Shown piece after piece: positions 12,547 to 20,835 of a stretch of DNA of 64,000 nt. The notes beneath the pieces are model-generated. The model was not told the DNA's origin. It saw only the letters and a list, made by a program, of their open reading frames with translations, and ran no database searches. Source of the stretch: Allochromatium palmeri (GTDB lineage Bacteria; Pseudomonadota; Gammaproteobacteria; Chromatiales; Chromatiaceae); NCBI RefSeq assembly GCF_009720725.1, contig NZ_WNKT01000001.1, positions 124,001 to 188,000 on the forward strand, written 5' to 3'. The translations under genes and the position numbers were made by a program. The stretch's first letter is position 1, and the number at the start of each line of letters is the position of its first letter.

Positions 12547-12771
12547 TGATGCGTGCTCGGCTTCTCGGCGTTGAAAAACGGGTGGCGGATAAAATCTTCG
12601 TGCTCATCGTTAGGATCCGCACCAGCGACCGACTATGGGCCCTCAGGTGCAAAAATCCAGATGAGCGATTGGATATCGATGGTCTGTGGGCGTCGTCCAG
12701 GCACGCGGTGGAAGTCGACAGGCATGGATTGGGAGGCAGTATGAATGAGACTGGCGAAACCGTGGTCGATT

Positions 12772-13797
12772 TTATGCGGCATGGCGAGCCTGTAGGCGGT
12801 AGTCGCGAGGTGTCATGCCCGTCAGCCGTTTGAAGGCTCTGGAAAAATGCGGCGCGTTGTCGTAGCCGGCGGCGAACGCGATGTCGGCAATGTTCAGGTC
12901 GGAATCAGCGATCAGGTCAGAGGCGATCGAGAAACGCGCCTCCTGGACAATGTCGGAATAGGTCGAGCCGCTTTGCGCCAGCCGGCGCTGCAAGGTCCGC
13001 TCGCTCATACCGACGATCTCGGCCACCAGCGACAGGTGTGGATGGCCTTGCGCGAGATAGGGACGGATGAGCGCACGCAGGGCGGTCACTAAATCCCAGC
13101 CGTCACCCAGGCTGGATGGGGCGTGCGGGTGAATCGGCGCCTCCTCGGTGTGATCGGGTTTTAACTGGCGGTCGATGCCGGTCCGCGCCATGTCGACCGC
13201 CGCGACGAGCACCGAACTGCACGGCTGGCCGGTCAGGATACGGGTGTTGCCGTAGGCCCCCAGCGCGGCGTCCGAGGGCCGCCCGCGCGAGACGAAGGTG
13301 ATCTCGGTCGGGCACCAATCAGGTCCGGCGGCACTGCGCACGATGTCGATGATCCCGGCGATCGCCTTCCACTCGGAGAGCCCGATACAAGGACTGTTCT
13401 GAAAGCCCTGTACTTCGCAGACCACGCGTTGCTCGACGCCTTCACGGCGGATGCCGATCTTCAAGGCGCTGTTTTCCTGATGCGCCTGGTTGGAGAGAAC
13501 CTCGATGCGGGACAGTCCGGTGGGAGCCCTGATCAACGCACGTTGTACATCGGGATGGAGCGTATTGAGCGAAGCTGCGCGCCCGGCGAGGAAGCCAAGC
13601 TCCATGATCCCAACCTCACGACTCGACCGCCAGGCCCAGTCGAAGGCGCATGACAAGCTGACGTACGCCTCTGGCGTTTGTTCTATGAATACAGGGAGCC
13701 GCGCGCGCTCCAGCGTGCGCTCGACCGGCACGCCGATGTCTCGGAGGACTCCGATATAGTGGATCAGATGCTGTGCCCGTACGACGGGGATATTCAA
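12772..13797 (-). CDS. AraC-family transcriptional regulator (OruR/ArgR-like layout)
   Basis: A 341-residue regulator with an N-terminal effector-type domain of the arabinose-binding-domain-like class (VVRAQHLIHYIGVLRDIGV...) and a C-terminal double helix-turn-helix of AraC type: the second HTH with NIADIAFAAGYDNAPHFSRA-F near residues 290-310 is very typical. The start is taken as TTG 13797, because GGAG sits 8 bases upstream (GGAGACAGACAG-TTG) and it gives the normal family length; the frame is open for a further 53 residues that do not look like protein. It is transcribed away from the envelope cluster starting at 13946, so it is the obvious candidate to regulate that cluster. The ligand cannot be guessed. 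Confidence 0.85.
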   Translation of the reverse strand: MNIPVVRAQHLIHYIGVLRDIGVPVERTLERARLPVFIEQTPEAYVSLSCAFDWAWRSSREVGIMELGFLAGRAASLNTLHPDVQRALIRAPTGLSRIEVLSNQAHQENSALKIGIRREGVEQRVVCEVQGFQNSPCIGLSEWKAIAGIIDIVRSAAGPDWCPTEITFVSRGRPSDAALGAYGNTRILTGQPCSSVLVAAVDMARTGIDRQLKPDHTEEAPIHPHAPSSLGDGWDLVTALRALIRPYLAQGHPHLSLVAEIVGMSERTLQRRLAQSGSTYSDIVQEARFSIASDLIADSDLNIADIAFAAGYDNAPHFSRAFKRLTGMTPRDYRLQARHAA

Positions 13798-13945
13798 CTG
13801 TCTGTCTCCATGATGGACGCGGCGGCCTCCCGCAGATTGGCGTGAAATGGTTAGACCAGGGCGATGAAGCCTGTCAGCATTCCGGTTGAAGTCAGGCAAT
13901 CGAAGACTCCAACATCCATCGTCCATCGCCGCTGCGAGGAAACCT

Positions 13946-14311
13946 ATGATGAACACTGCGCATGCCTTTCAACGTCAACGGGTGACTCTGCGTCACGGAT
14001 TCTGGCTGATCTCCGCGCTCGCCCTGTCTGTGCTGACCGCCTGTGCCTCGAGCGGGGATCAGGTCTCGGGCGCCATGGAGGTCACGATCAAGCCTGGCGA
14101 TACGGCGAACTGCGATTCGAGTCCGTGCCAGGTGTCCTTGCAGATGCCGCCGGGATCCGGTACCTACGAGGTGACCGGAAATGAGGTTAAGATCGGCGAC
14201 TTCCCCGCCGGACAAACCGTCTCGCTTGGCAGTTTGTGGCAAAGCAACGCCATCAAGGTGGTTGGGGCCAATGTTCCGGCGGCCTATGTCTACATTCCAT
14301 CCCAGCCCTGA
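13946..14311 (+). CDS. Small lipoprotein with PEGA-like beta domain
   Basis: The 121-residue product starts MMNTAHAFQ, has a signal peptide ending in the lipobox LTAC (cysteine near residue 32), and a short beta-rich domain (MEVTIKPGDTANCDSSPCQVSL then YVYIPSQP) resembling small carbohydrate-binding-like or PEGA folds. Two further cysteines in CDSSPC may form a disulfide. It is probably anchored to the inner leaflet of the outer membrane. GAGG at 13936-13939 supports the start. It opens the envelope cluster and is divergent from the AraC-type gene. The specific family is not recognised. Confidence 0.7.
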   Translation: MMNTAHAFQRQRVTLRHGFWLISALALSVLTACASSGDQVSGAMEVTIKPGDTANCDSSPCQVSLQMPPGSGTYEVTGNEVKIGDFPAGQTVSLGSLWQSNAIKVVGANVPAAYVYIPSQP

Positions 14312-14388
14312 GCAGACAACGCCTGTATAGCGCAGCATCTGGCACTTGGGGCGGATTCATTGATCCACGCGATAACGGAAATTCAGTC

Positions 14389-15228
14389 ATGCTCGTACCT
14401 GCACCCCTTCGTCGGATGTTCGCCGCGCTAGCGGCCATCAGCCTATCGGCGTCTCCGGCCATTGTGTCCGCCGCGGATCAGGTCGATCCCTATGACGGTA
14501 ATTGGCACTTCACGCTCACCCCCTATCTATGGCTGCCGAACATCAACGGTACGATCGACGGGCATGTGCTGGGGTCCGACCTGGGCGATTTTAGGACCAG
14601 CACCGAGATCGGTCCGAATGATTATTTGCAAAACCTCAAGTTCGGCGTCATGGCCACCGGCGAGGTCCGCAAGGGCGACTGGTCAGTGCTCACCGACATC
14701 ATCTACATCGATTTCGGCGATCAGCGCTCGCATGTACGCAATATCACGGGTCGCGAGGGGCAATCCCTGAGCCGCATCGACCGCAACGCCGATACCAGCC
14801 TCTCGGCAACCGTCTGGACCCTGGCCGGTGCCCGTACCCTGGTGCGCAACCCCATGGGCAACCTCGATCTGTTGGCCGGGTTTCGCTATGTGGGGGTCGA
14901 TACCAAGCTCAAGCTCAACATCCAGGGAAGCGATGGCTTTCTCGACGCCAGCGTGAACCGCTCGCGCAACCTGACCGAGTGGGACGGCATCATCGGGGTC
15001 AAGGGTATGATCCGGCTCGGTGAAGACGGCTGGTACATTCCCTACTACCTGGACGTCGGCACCGGATCATCGAACTTGACCTGGCAGTCACTGCTGGGCC
15101 TGGGCTACGCCTTCAACTGGGGTGATGTCAATCTGTCCATCCGCAGTCTCTCCTACGATTTCAACGACAAGGATGACGTGGATCTGCGCATGACCGGCCC
15201 AGCCCTGGGGGCCACCTTTCGCTGGTGA
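14389..15228 (+). CDS. Outer-membrane beta-barrel protein
   Basis: A 279-residue protein with signal peptide (MLVPAPLRRMFAALAAISLS, cleavage after IVSAA near residue 30) followed by alternating amphipathic strands (WHFTLTPYLWLPNINGTI, WSVLTDIIYIDFGDQ, LLAGFRYVGVDTKLKL) and a terminal aromatic residue (GATFRW), all typical of 8- to 12-stranded outer-membrane barrels. No known transport family is recognised. The upstream extension of the frame overlaps the preceding lipoprotein gene and is not credible. Spacing to the lipoprotein is 77 bp. Confidence 0.8.
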   Translation: MLVPAPLRRMFAALAAISLSASPAIVSAADQVDPYDGNWHFTLTPYLWLPNINGTIDGHVLGSDLGDFRTSTEIGPNDYLQNLKFGVMATGEVRKGDWSVLTDIIYIDFGDQRSHVRNITGREGQSLSRIDRNADTSLSATVWTLAGARTLVRNPMGNLDLLAGFRYVGVDTKLKLNIQGSDGFLDASVNRSRNLTEWDGIIGVKGMIRLGEDGWYIPYYLDVGTGSSNLTWQSLLGLGYAFNWGDVNLSIRSLSYDFNDKDDVDLRMTGPALGATFRW

Positions 15229-15233
15229 GTCAC

Positions 15234-15350
15234 AAGATCGTGCCGTTGAGCGACTTCATCCCGATGCGGCGTATGTATTGGCCGCAGGAGAAGAGTCCGT
15301 CGATCATCGATGGCACCTGGACGCCGCCGAAGGTCGTCAAGGTGCCGTAA
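15234..15350 (+). pseudogene. Relic: C-terminus of a DUF1254/DUF1214 protein
   Basis: Just after the barrel gene, one frame ending with TAA at 15348-15350 reads as about 38 residues including MRRMYWPQEKSPSIIDGTW and then TPPKVVKVP. This is the typical end of DUF1214-domain proteins (R-x-YWP ... DGTW-x-PP). There is no start codon, signal or upstream domain, so only the last tenth of such a gene survives. Two intact DUF1254/1214 genes occur 5-9 kb downstream, so the relic marks an older, third copy lost by deletion. Confidence 0.6.
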
Positions 15351-15407
15351 CGACCGGCTAAGCAGGTCGATGATGAGGCAACAGGTTCAAAAACCAGGAG
15401 CTCGAAA

Positions 15408-15458
15408 ATGAAGATCAACCTACCGGAAAGATCGGCTCGAAGAGGTGCGCCGCAATGA
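15408..15458 (+). CDS. Possible 16-residue leader peptide before the DUF2092 gene
   Basis: ATG 15408 has AGGAG 8 bases upstream and opens a 16-codon frame (MKINLPERSARRGAPQ) whose TGA overlaps the ATG of the DUF2092 gene in the ATGA arrangement. That is the signature of translational coupling. The peptide is basic and not recognised; it may also be the trimmed start of a lost gene. Confidence 0.3.
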   Translation: MKINLPERSARRGAPQ

Positions 15459-16258
15459 CAACTTCACGCGTGCTTGTGAACCTTAGCGTGCGCCGCCTGT
15501 CGGCTGCGGCGCTGTCCCTGATGATGCTGCTGGCGACATCGATGACGGCAAGCGCCGATGAGGCGGACGCCAAGCAGTTGCTCAAGGCCATGTCCGACTA
15601 CTTGGCGGCGCAGCAGGCCATCTCATTCGACTACGACGCTATCCTCGAGGTCGTCACCAAGGACGAACAGATCCTCGCGCTGGCGAGCTCGGGTAACGTC
15701 GTCCTCAAGCGGCCCGACAAAATCCGCGCCACACGCTCCAGCGGGTTCGCGGATGTCGAGATGTCTTTTGACGGCAAGACGCTGACCTTGCTGGGCAAGA
15801 ACCTGAACATCTATGCGCAGCAAGACGTTCCTGGCACGCTCGACGACCTGGTCGATGCGTTGCGTAAGCACAACCGTCCTCTGCCTGCTGCGGACTTGCT
15901 GCTGACGGACCCCTACGAGGTATTGATGCAGGATGTCGTCGACGTCAAGGATCTTGGCAGCGGCGTGATCGGTGGCGTCGAATGCGATTACCTCGCTTTT
16001 CGCAAGAAGGACGTCGACTGGCAGATCTGGATTGCTCAGGGGGAGCGTCCCTATCCGTGCCGATATGTCATCAGCTCGAAGTCCATGGACGGTCAACCGC
16101 AGTACAGCATTCAGGTCGGGGACTGGAAGACTGGTGACGAGGTCGCAGCGACTGATTTCAGCTTCAAGAACCCTACAGATGCCAAGAAGGTCGATCTGAA
16201 GGATCTTGAGGGTGCGGATGAATTGCCTAACCACTTCCAGACAGGAGATGCACAATGA
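15455..16258 (+). CDS. DUF2092 family periplasmic protein
   Basis: A 267-residue secreted protein: signal peptide to about residue 34 (LMMLLATSMTASADE), then a DUF2092 domain with the conserved features AMSDYLAAQQAISFDYD, VVLKRPDKIRATRSSG and SFDGKTLTLLGKNLNIYA. The fold predicted for this family is LolA/LppX-like, a half-barrel that could hold lipid; this is family knowledge and not shown here. The stop overlaps the next start by 4 bp (ATGA), so it is translationally coupled to the 70-residue secreted gene, a pairing that also occurs around DUF1254 genes elsewhere. Confidence 0.85.
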   Translation: MTTSRVLVNLSVRRLSAAALSLMMLLATSMTASADEADAKQLLKAMSDYLAAQQAISFDYDAILEVVTKDEQILALASSGNVVLKRPDKIRATRSSGFADVEMSFDGKTLTLLGKNLNIYAQQDVPGTLDDLVDALRKHNRPLPAADLLLTDPYEVLMQDVVDVKDLGSGVIGGVECDYLAFRKKDVDWQIWIAQGERPYPCRYVISSKSMDGQPQYSIQVGDWKTGDEVAATDFSFKNPTDAKKVDLKDLEGADELPNHFQTGDAQ

Positions 16259-16467
16259 AGGCATCGAAACGATTCGGCGTCATGCTGCTCGCGGCGATTG
16301 CCGCCATTGGTGGATCCGAGCTTGGTGAGCGGCTTTCAGTCCCTGGTGTTCAGAGCCTGATCCCAACGGCCGAAGCCATTGTCGGTCGTCCACTCACACC
16401 GGTCAGCGTTGCCGGGGTCGGGCGTCGCACGGTGCGGCGTTGCGCGGCCGGCGTGTACTACTGCTAG
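16255..16467 (+). CDS. Small secreted protein with basic Cys-terminated tail
   Basis: A 70-residue product with a signal-like hydrophobic stretch (VMLLAAIAAIGG) and a C-terminus of unusual, conserved appearance: VGRPLTPVSVAGVGRRTVRRC then AAGVYYC, with the last residue a cysteine. It starts inside the stop of the DUF2092 gene, so the two are made together. Function unknown. The C-terminal Arg-rich pair of cysteines suggests a membrane-surface or partner-binding tail, which is inference. Confidence 0.7.
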   Translation: MKASKRFGVMLLAAIAAIGGSELGERLSVPGVQSLIPTAEAIVGRPLTPVSVAGVGRRTVRRCAAGVYYC

Positions 16468-16496
16468 CGAGTCGACCCCTCAAACCGACGAGTCGT

Positions 16497-16527
16497 GATC
16501 GCTGCTTTTGCAAGCTGGGCAGCGATC
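16497..16527. terminator. Hairpin 1 after the small secreted gene
   Basis: Perfect 9-bp stem GATCGCTGC (16497-16505) with its complement at 16519-16527, 13-base loop, 30 bp after the stop of the 70-residue gene. No T-run follows. Confidence 0.45.
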
Positions 16528-16528
16528 A

Positions 16529-16564
16529 TCGTTGTCGTAGTCGGGCCGCCGATTACGACAACGA
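16529..16564. terminator. Hairpin 2, tandem with the previous one
   Basis: Perfect 11-bp stem (TCGTTGTCGTA at 16529-16539 with 16554-16564) and a 14-base loop, beginning 1 base after hairpin 1. Two strong stems in a row suggest a transcription end or a stabilised mRNA 3' end. Confidence 0.45.
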
Positions 16565-16628
16565 GAAAATCGACACCTCCGCAGACATTTGACTTCCTCA
16601 AGCAATCTCGGCGGGACGTATCGCCTAA

Positions 16629-16793
16629 CAGAGCGACGACCTACTCGCGGTTGCCAATCTCGACCAGCGTATCAGCACCACCACAGATACTGTTGACCAG
16701 GCCCGGCTGACGCACCGGCGCAGCGGCGACACGACCGCCGAGCAAGCGTTGCTCGATGCCTATGGTGATTACAGCCAACGCGCCGAGGTCTAG
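16629..16793 (+). pseudogene. Relic of an unidentified coding sequence
   Basis: A frame of 54 codons between TAA at 16626 and TAG at 16791 reads like real protein (DDLLAVANLDQRIS, then AEQALLDAYGDYSQRAEV) but has no start codon or ribosome site. It lies in the noncoding gap 16468-17094 together with an MscS-like relic, so the gap looks like a graveyard left by deletion. The family is not recognised. Confidence 0.35.
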
Positions 16794-16795
16794 CC

Positions 16796-16975
16796 GTGGC
16801 GCAGTCGCTGTTCGGCTTCGTCAAGCGCGCGACGGCGAGCAACATGGTGTTGCATTGGCTCGGCATCGACGTGCGCAACTGGAGTCGGCGCAAGCTGGGC
16901 CGACGCATCAAGCTCACGCTCGGGCTCGAATACGGCAGCGACATGCGGCTGGTCAAAAAGACCGTCGACTGGTGA
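16796..16975 (+). pseudogene. Relic: C-terminal part of an MscS-type channel
   Basis: A 59-codon frame from GTG 16796 to TGA 16973-16975 contains RNWSRRKLGRRIKLTLGLEY, the strand region in which small MscS-type channels have N-W-S-R-x-x-x-RRIK-x-x-x-GL-Y. The pore helices that should come before it are absent. It is 120 bp upstream of an intact, much larger MscK-like gene and probably stems from a separate small channel gene. Bases 16976-17094 beyond it show nothing recognisable. Confidence 0.5.
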
Positions 16976-17094
16976 GCATCGCGTTCCCGAGTCGGACGCT
17001 GTATCTGCGTCAGGACAATGGACAAGCGCAAGACGTTGTCGCGTCCAATCATTGAGCCGAGTTCGAGCACGCTGGACGTAATAGAGTGAGAATC

Positions 17095-20000
17095 ATGCGA
17101 ACACTTGTCCCTGTCGTCATCGCCGGCTTGCTGTGGGCTGCCTGGCTGTCGTCGGCCTCTGCTCAGGAGGCCGAAAGCGCGCTGCCTGCATCGTTGGTCA
17201 CATCGCAGACGATTGAGTCGAAGATCGCCGAAGCGCAGGCCGCGACCGACAGGACCGAGGAGGCCAAGACCCAGCTGATCGAGCTGTACCGCAAGGCCCT
17301 GAGCAATCTACAGGCGGCGAAGGACAACGCCGCATCGGCGACCAGGTTCCGGCGCACGGCCGAGCGCGCGCCGGCCGAGATCCAGGCGATCCGCGCGGCG
17401 CTTGCGCCGGATACCCAGGCCGCGCCACTGGATGACCTTGAGGCGGATGCGAACACCCCGCTGCCGGTGCTTGAGCAACTGTCGCAGAAGGAACAAGCAG
17501 ACCTGACCGCCGCCAATGCGCGACGCGCCGACTTCGAATCCCGTCTGGCCATCCTTGAGCAGCGCCCGGCGGCCATCAGCCAGCGCCTCGCCGAGGCAAC
17601 GCAACAACGCGAAGAGGCTTCGTCACAGCTTCAGGCACCGACAGAGGACGATGATGCAAGTCCCACGTTTGCGCAAGCCCACAAGTGGGTGCTGGAGACG
17701 CGCTATGTGGCCCTGAGCACCGAGACCACGATGCTTGAGCAGGAGCTGTCGAGCCGACCGTTGCGGATGCAGTTATTGGAGGCCAGGCGCGACAAGGAAG
17801 AGGCCGGCATCGACGCGATGGGCGAGCGCATCCAGGCGCTCGCTGAGCTGATCGATCGCAAACGTCGTCAAGCGGCGCAGCAAGCGACGATAGATGCCGA
17901 GCAGACGCAGCGTGAGATCGCGGGGATGCACCCGGTGCTGGTCGAATGGTCCGCAAAAATCGCGGCACTGTCGCGTGACGTCAGCGAGATGACGGAGCGC
18001 CTTCAGGCCCAGGATCTCGCCCAGCAAAACCTTAAGCAGCTCCTGGAGCAGATCGACGCCGATTATCAGGATGCCCGTACAACCCTGGAGTCCGGCGAGG
18101 TCAACGATGACCTTGGCCGAATTCTCCTGCAGCAGCTCGATACGCTGCCCGATCCACGGGCCTTTGTGCAAAACGCCGAACGGCGCCAGGCAGAGATCGC
18201 CGATCTCAATGTCCGCCGTTTGGAGTATCGCGCTGAGGCACGACGCATCGCGGATACGGATGCCACCATCGAGCGGCTCGCACAGTCGCTCCAGGCTGAT
18301 GCATCGAACGAGGCGCTCAAGGCCAGGCTGCTGGATCTGGTTCAGCAGCGCCAGGAACAGCTCGACCAAGCCTTGGAGACGAATCGCCTCTACCTCGACA
18401 AGCTGCGCGAACTCGATCGGGCCGAGCAGGCGTTGCTCTCGACCGCCACTGAATACAAGGCCTTTTTAGGCGAAAACCTGCCCTGGTTGCGTAACGCCAA
18501 ACCGATCAGCCTCGGGGACATCCGCGGGATGCCGAGCCAACTCCGCGACCGGCTCGCCTCCGCTGATCTGCCGGGATTGCCACGCCTGATGGTCGAGCAG
18601 CTCTCTTACAGTCCCGCCTTCTGGCTCGGCCTGATCGGCGCCGGCGTCCTGCTGTGGCGACGCCGAGCGATCATCGCCGCGATCGAAGCGATCGCACCCC
18701 GGATCGGCAAACCCACGACGGATCGACTCGGCCACACGGGGTGGGTGTTGTTGCTGACCCTGCTCATCGCGGCACCGCTGCCTCTGCTGTTGGCGATCAC
18801 GGGCTGGCTGCTCCAGGCTGGCGGCGGGTCAACAGTGCTGTCCCGCGCCATTGGTGCGTCCTTGCTCTGGGTCGCCCTGTATCTTGCGATTCTGCTGAGC
18901 CTGCGCGCCATTTGCCTGCCGCGCGGTTTGGCGGCGGTGCATTTCCGCTGGCCAGAACGCAACCTGATGCTGCTGCGAACCCAGATCACTTGGCTCATCT
19001 GGCCGCTCGCGATTGCGGTCGCGATCGTCCATTTCGCCATCGGCCTGAACCCGACCGAGACCGGTGGCACCCTAGCCAAACTCGGTCTGCTGCTGGGCTT
19101 CGGTGCGCTGTCCTGGTTCCTCTACCGGGTGTTCCATCCCCGGCGCGGCGTGCTCAGCCACCTGCGATCAGGTGGCGATTACCCAATGGTCTTCCGCACC
19201 TATCTGCTTTGGTATCCGCTAGCGGTCGGCTATCCCCTGACCTTGGTCGCCCTGTCCTTGACTGGTTATGTCTACACGGCTGAGGCCTATTCCCGCATAT
19301 TCATGCACACAATATGGTTCATCGTGGCGCTGGTGCTGAGCAACGCGCTCGCCCTGCGTTGGCTGCAGGTCACCCGGCGGCGCCTGGCCTTTGATGCCGC
19401 CATGGAACGTCGGCGTGCAGAGCAAGCGGAAGCGCAAGAGCACGAGTCGGCCGATGAGACGGGTGAGCTGCAATTCGAGGCGCCGGAAGTGGATATCACG
19501 GCCCTGAGCGACGAGACGCGCGGGCTGATTCGCATCCTCTTGTTCACCGGCACCATTGCCGGACTGTACCTGATCTGGTCCAGCGCCCTACCGGCGCTGC
19601 ACATCTTCGACGATGTGATCCTGTGGCATGAGACCATCACCGTCGATGGCACAGAGCAGTCACGGCCCATCACGCTCGGCAGCCTCGGCCTGGCGCTGCT
19701 CTATGCCATCGGCACCTGGGTGCTGGCGGATCGGCTCCCGGCCCTGCTGGAGATCGTGCTGTTGCAGCGTTTCAAAATGAAGGCGGCCAGTCGCTATACG
19801 GTGACCACCTTGACGATCTATGTCGTGGTGGCCGTGGGTCTGTTGCTGGTGCTCAGCACGCTGGGCGCGCGTTGGTCGCAAGTGCAGTGGTTGGCGGCGG
19901 CGCTCAGCGTCGGCATCGGCTTTGGCCTGCAGGAAATCGTTGCTAACTTCATCAGCGGCTTGATCATCCTGTTCGAGCGCCCCATCCGCGTCGGTGATGC

Positions 20001-20499
20001 CGTCACTATCGGCGACACCGATGGCGTGGTCACCAAAATCAAGATCCGCGCCACCACCATCCGCAACTGGGACGGCAAGGAGCTGCTGGTGCCGAACAAG
20101 GAGTTCATCACCGGGCGTCTGCTCAACTGGTCACTGTCGGACCAGACCACGCGGCTGGTGCTGGCCATCGGCATCGCTTACGGATCACCGGTGCGCCAGG
20201 CTATGGATCTCCTGGCAGAGGCGGCCAGGGAGAATGCCAACGTGCTCGATGAACCAGCCCCAACGGTCATCTTCGAGACCTTCGGCGACAACGCGCTCGG
20301 ACTGCTGCTGCGCTGCTTCGTTGACTCAATCGATCTGCGCGTCAGCACCATCAGTGCCTTGAACGAAGCCATCAACGACAAGTTCAATGCCGCCGGCATC
20401 AGCATCGCCTTTCCGCAGCGTGACCTGCATCTCGACACCATCAAGCCACTGCGGGTTCAGATCGAACACATGGAACGCCACAGCAAGGTCGCTGTGTAG
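17095..20499 (+). CDS. Large mechanosensitive channel, MscK/MscM (KefA) type
   Basis: A 1134-residue inner-membrane channel that would open on membrane tension to release osmolytes. Order: signal peptide (LVPVVIAGLLWAAWLSSASA), about 440 residues of periplasmic alpha-helical coiled coil rich in Glu/Gln/Arg, about eight membrane segments from residue 505 (SPAFWLGLIGAGVLL) onwards with a charged loop EQAEAQEHESADE near 785, and the C-terminal MscS pore and beta domain: the pore helix ALSVGIGFGLQEIVANFISG is near residue 945 and RPIRVGDAVTIGDTDGVVTK follows. A GTG at 17086 in frame is possible, but ATG 17095 has GAGTGAG just upstream. It lies in the envelope cluster; whether cluster proteins modulate it is unknown. 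Confidence 0.92.
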   Translation: MRTLVPVVIAGLLWAAWLSSASAQEAESALPASLVTSQTIESKIAEAQAATDRTEEAKTQLIELYRKALSNLQAAKDNAASATRFRRTAERAPAEIQAIRAALAPDTQAAPLDDLEADANTPLPVLEQLSQKEQADLTAANARRADFESRLAILEQRPAAISQRLAEATQQREEASSQLQAPTEDDDASPTFAQAHKWVLETRYVALSTETTMLEQELSSRPLRMQLLEARRDKEEAGIDAMGERIQALAELIDRKRRQAAQQATIDAEQTQREIAGMHPVLVEWSAKIAALSRDVSEMTERLQAQDLAQQNLKQLLEQIDADYQDARTTLESGEVNDDLGRILLQQLDTLPDPRAFVQNAERRQAEIADLNVRRLEYRAEARRIADTDATIERLAQSLQADASNEALKARLLDLVQQRQEQLDQALETNRLYLDKLRELDRAEQALLSTATEYKAFLGENLPWLRNAKPISLGDIRGMPSQLRDRLASADLPGLPRLMVEQLSYSPAFWLGLIGAGVLLWRRRAIIAAIEAIAPRIGKPTTDRLGHTGWVLLLTLLIAAPLPLLLAITGWLLQAGGGSTVLSRAIGASLLWVALYLAILLSLRAICLPRGLAAVHFRWPERNLMLLRTQITWLIWPLAIAVAIVHFAIGLNPTETGGTLAKLGLLLGFGALSWFLYRVFHPRRGVLSHLRSGGDYPMVFRTYLLWYPLAVGYPLTLVALSLTGYVYTAEAYSRIFMHTIWFIVALVLSNALALRWLQVTRRRLAFDAAMERRRAEQAEAQEHESADETGELQFEAPEVDITALSDETRGLIRILLFTGTIAGLYLIWSSALPALHIFDDVILWHETITVDGTEQSRPITLGSLGLALLYAIGTWVLADRLPALLEIVLLQRFKMKAASRYTVTTLTIYVVVAVGLLLVLSTLGARWSQVQWLAAALSVGIGFGLQEIVANFISGLIILFERPIRVGDAVTIGDTDGVVTKIKIRATTIRNWDGKELLVPNKEFITGRLLNWSLSDQTTRLVLAIGIAYGSPVRQAMDLLAEAARENANVLDEPAPTVIFETFGDNALGLLLRCFVDSIDLRVSTISALNEAINDKFNAAGISIAFPQRDLHLDTIKPLRVQIEHMERHSKVAV

Positions 20500-20835
20500 A
20501 TTGGCCGCCCGGACAATTGTAAGTCTGCCGCTCAATCGCCATTTCCCCCTTTCTGCCGGGTTGATGATTTTGGCGCGATAGGGTCAGACAATCCAGTCTC
20601 TGGTCAGTCAGTATGACCCATTTTCGGCCGCGGCGTTTGTGCCAGCACCGCACAGGCTTCGCAACCCGTGTTTAACAGCGCCGGCTCGAGATCGCCAAGC
20701 GCATCAGGCACCGGATATGAACTGCACATGACCCACGAACACAGCGACGACAGCTGAATCATGTATCACCGATCGTCCGCGAACGTCATTGCGCTTGCCG
20801 TCCGGCAGATGCGCCTCTTCCAGGAGCAGAACACG
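20500..20835. other. Intergenic gap before the first DUF1254 gene
   Basis: This 336-bp stretch has no credible gene: the only frame joined to the next gene (from 20761) has no ribosome site and lacks a signal peptide at its start. The direct repeats of GGTCAG around 20582-20612 are short. I see no terminator or promoter that I could defend. Confidence 0.5.
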
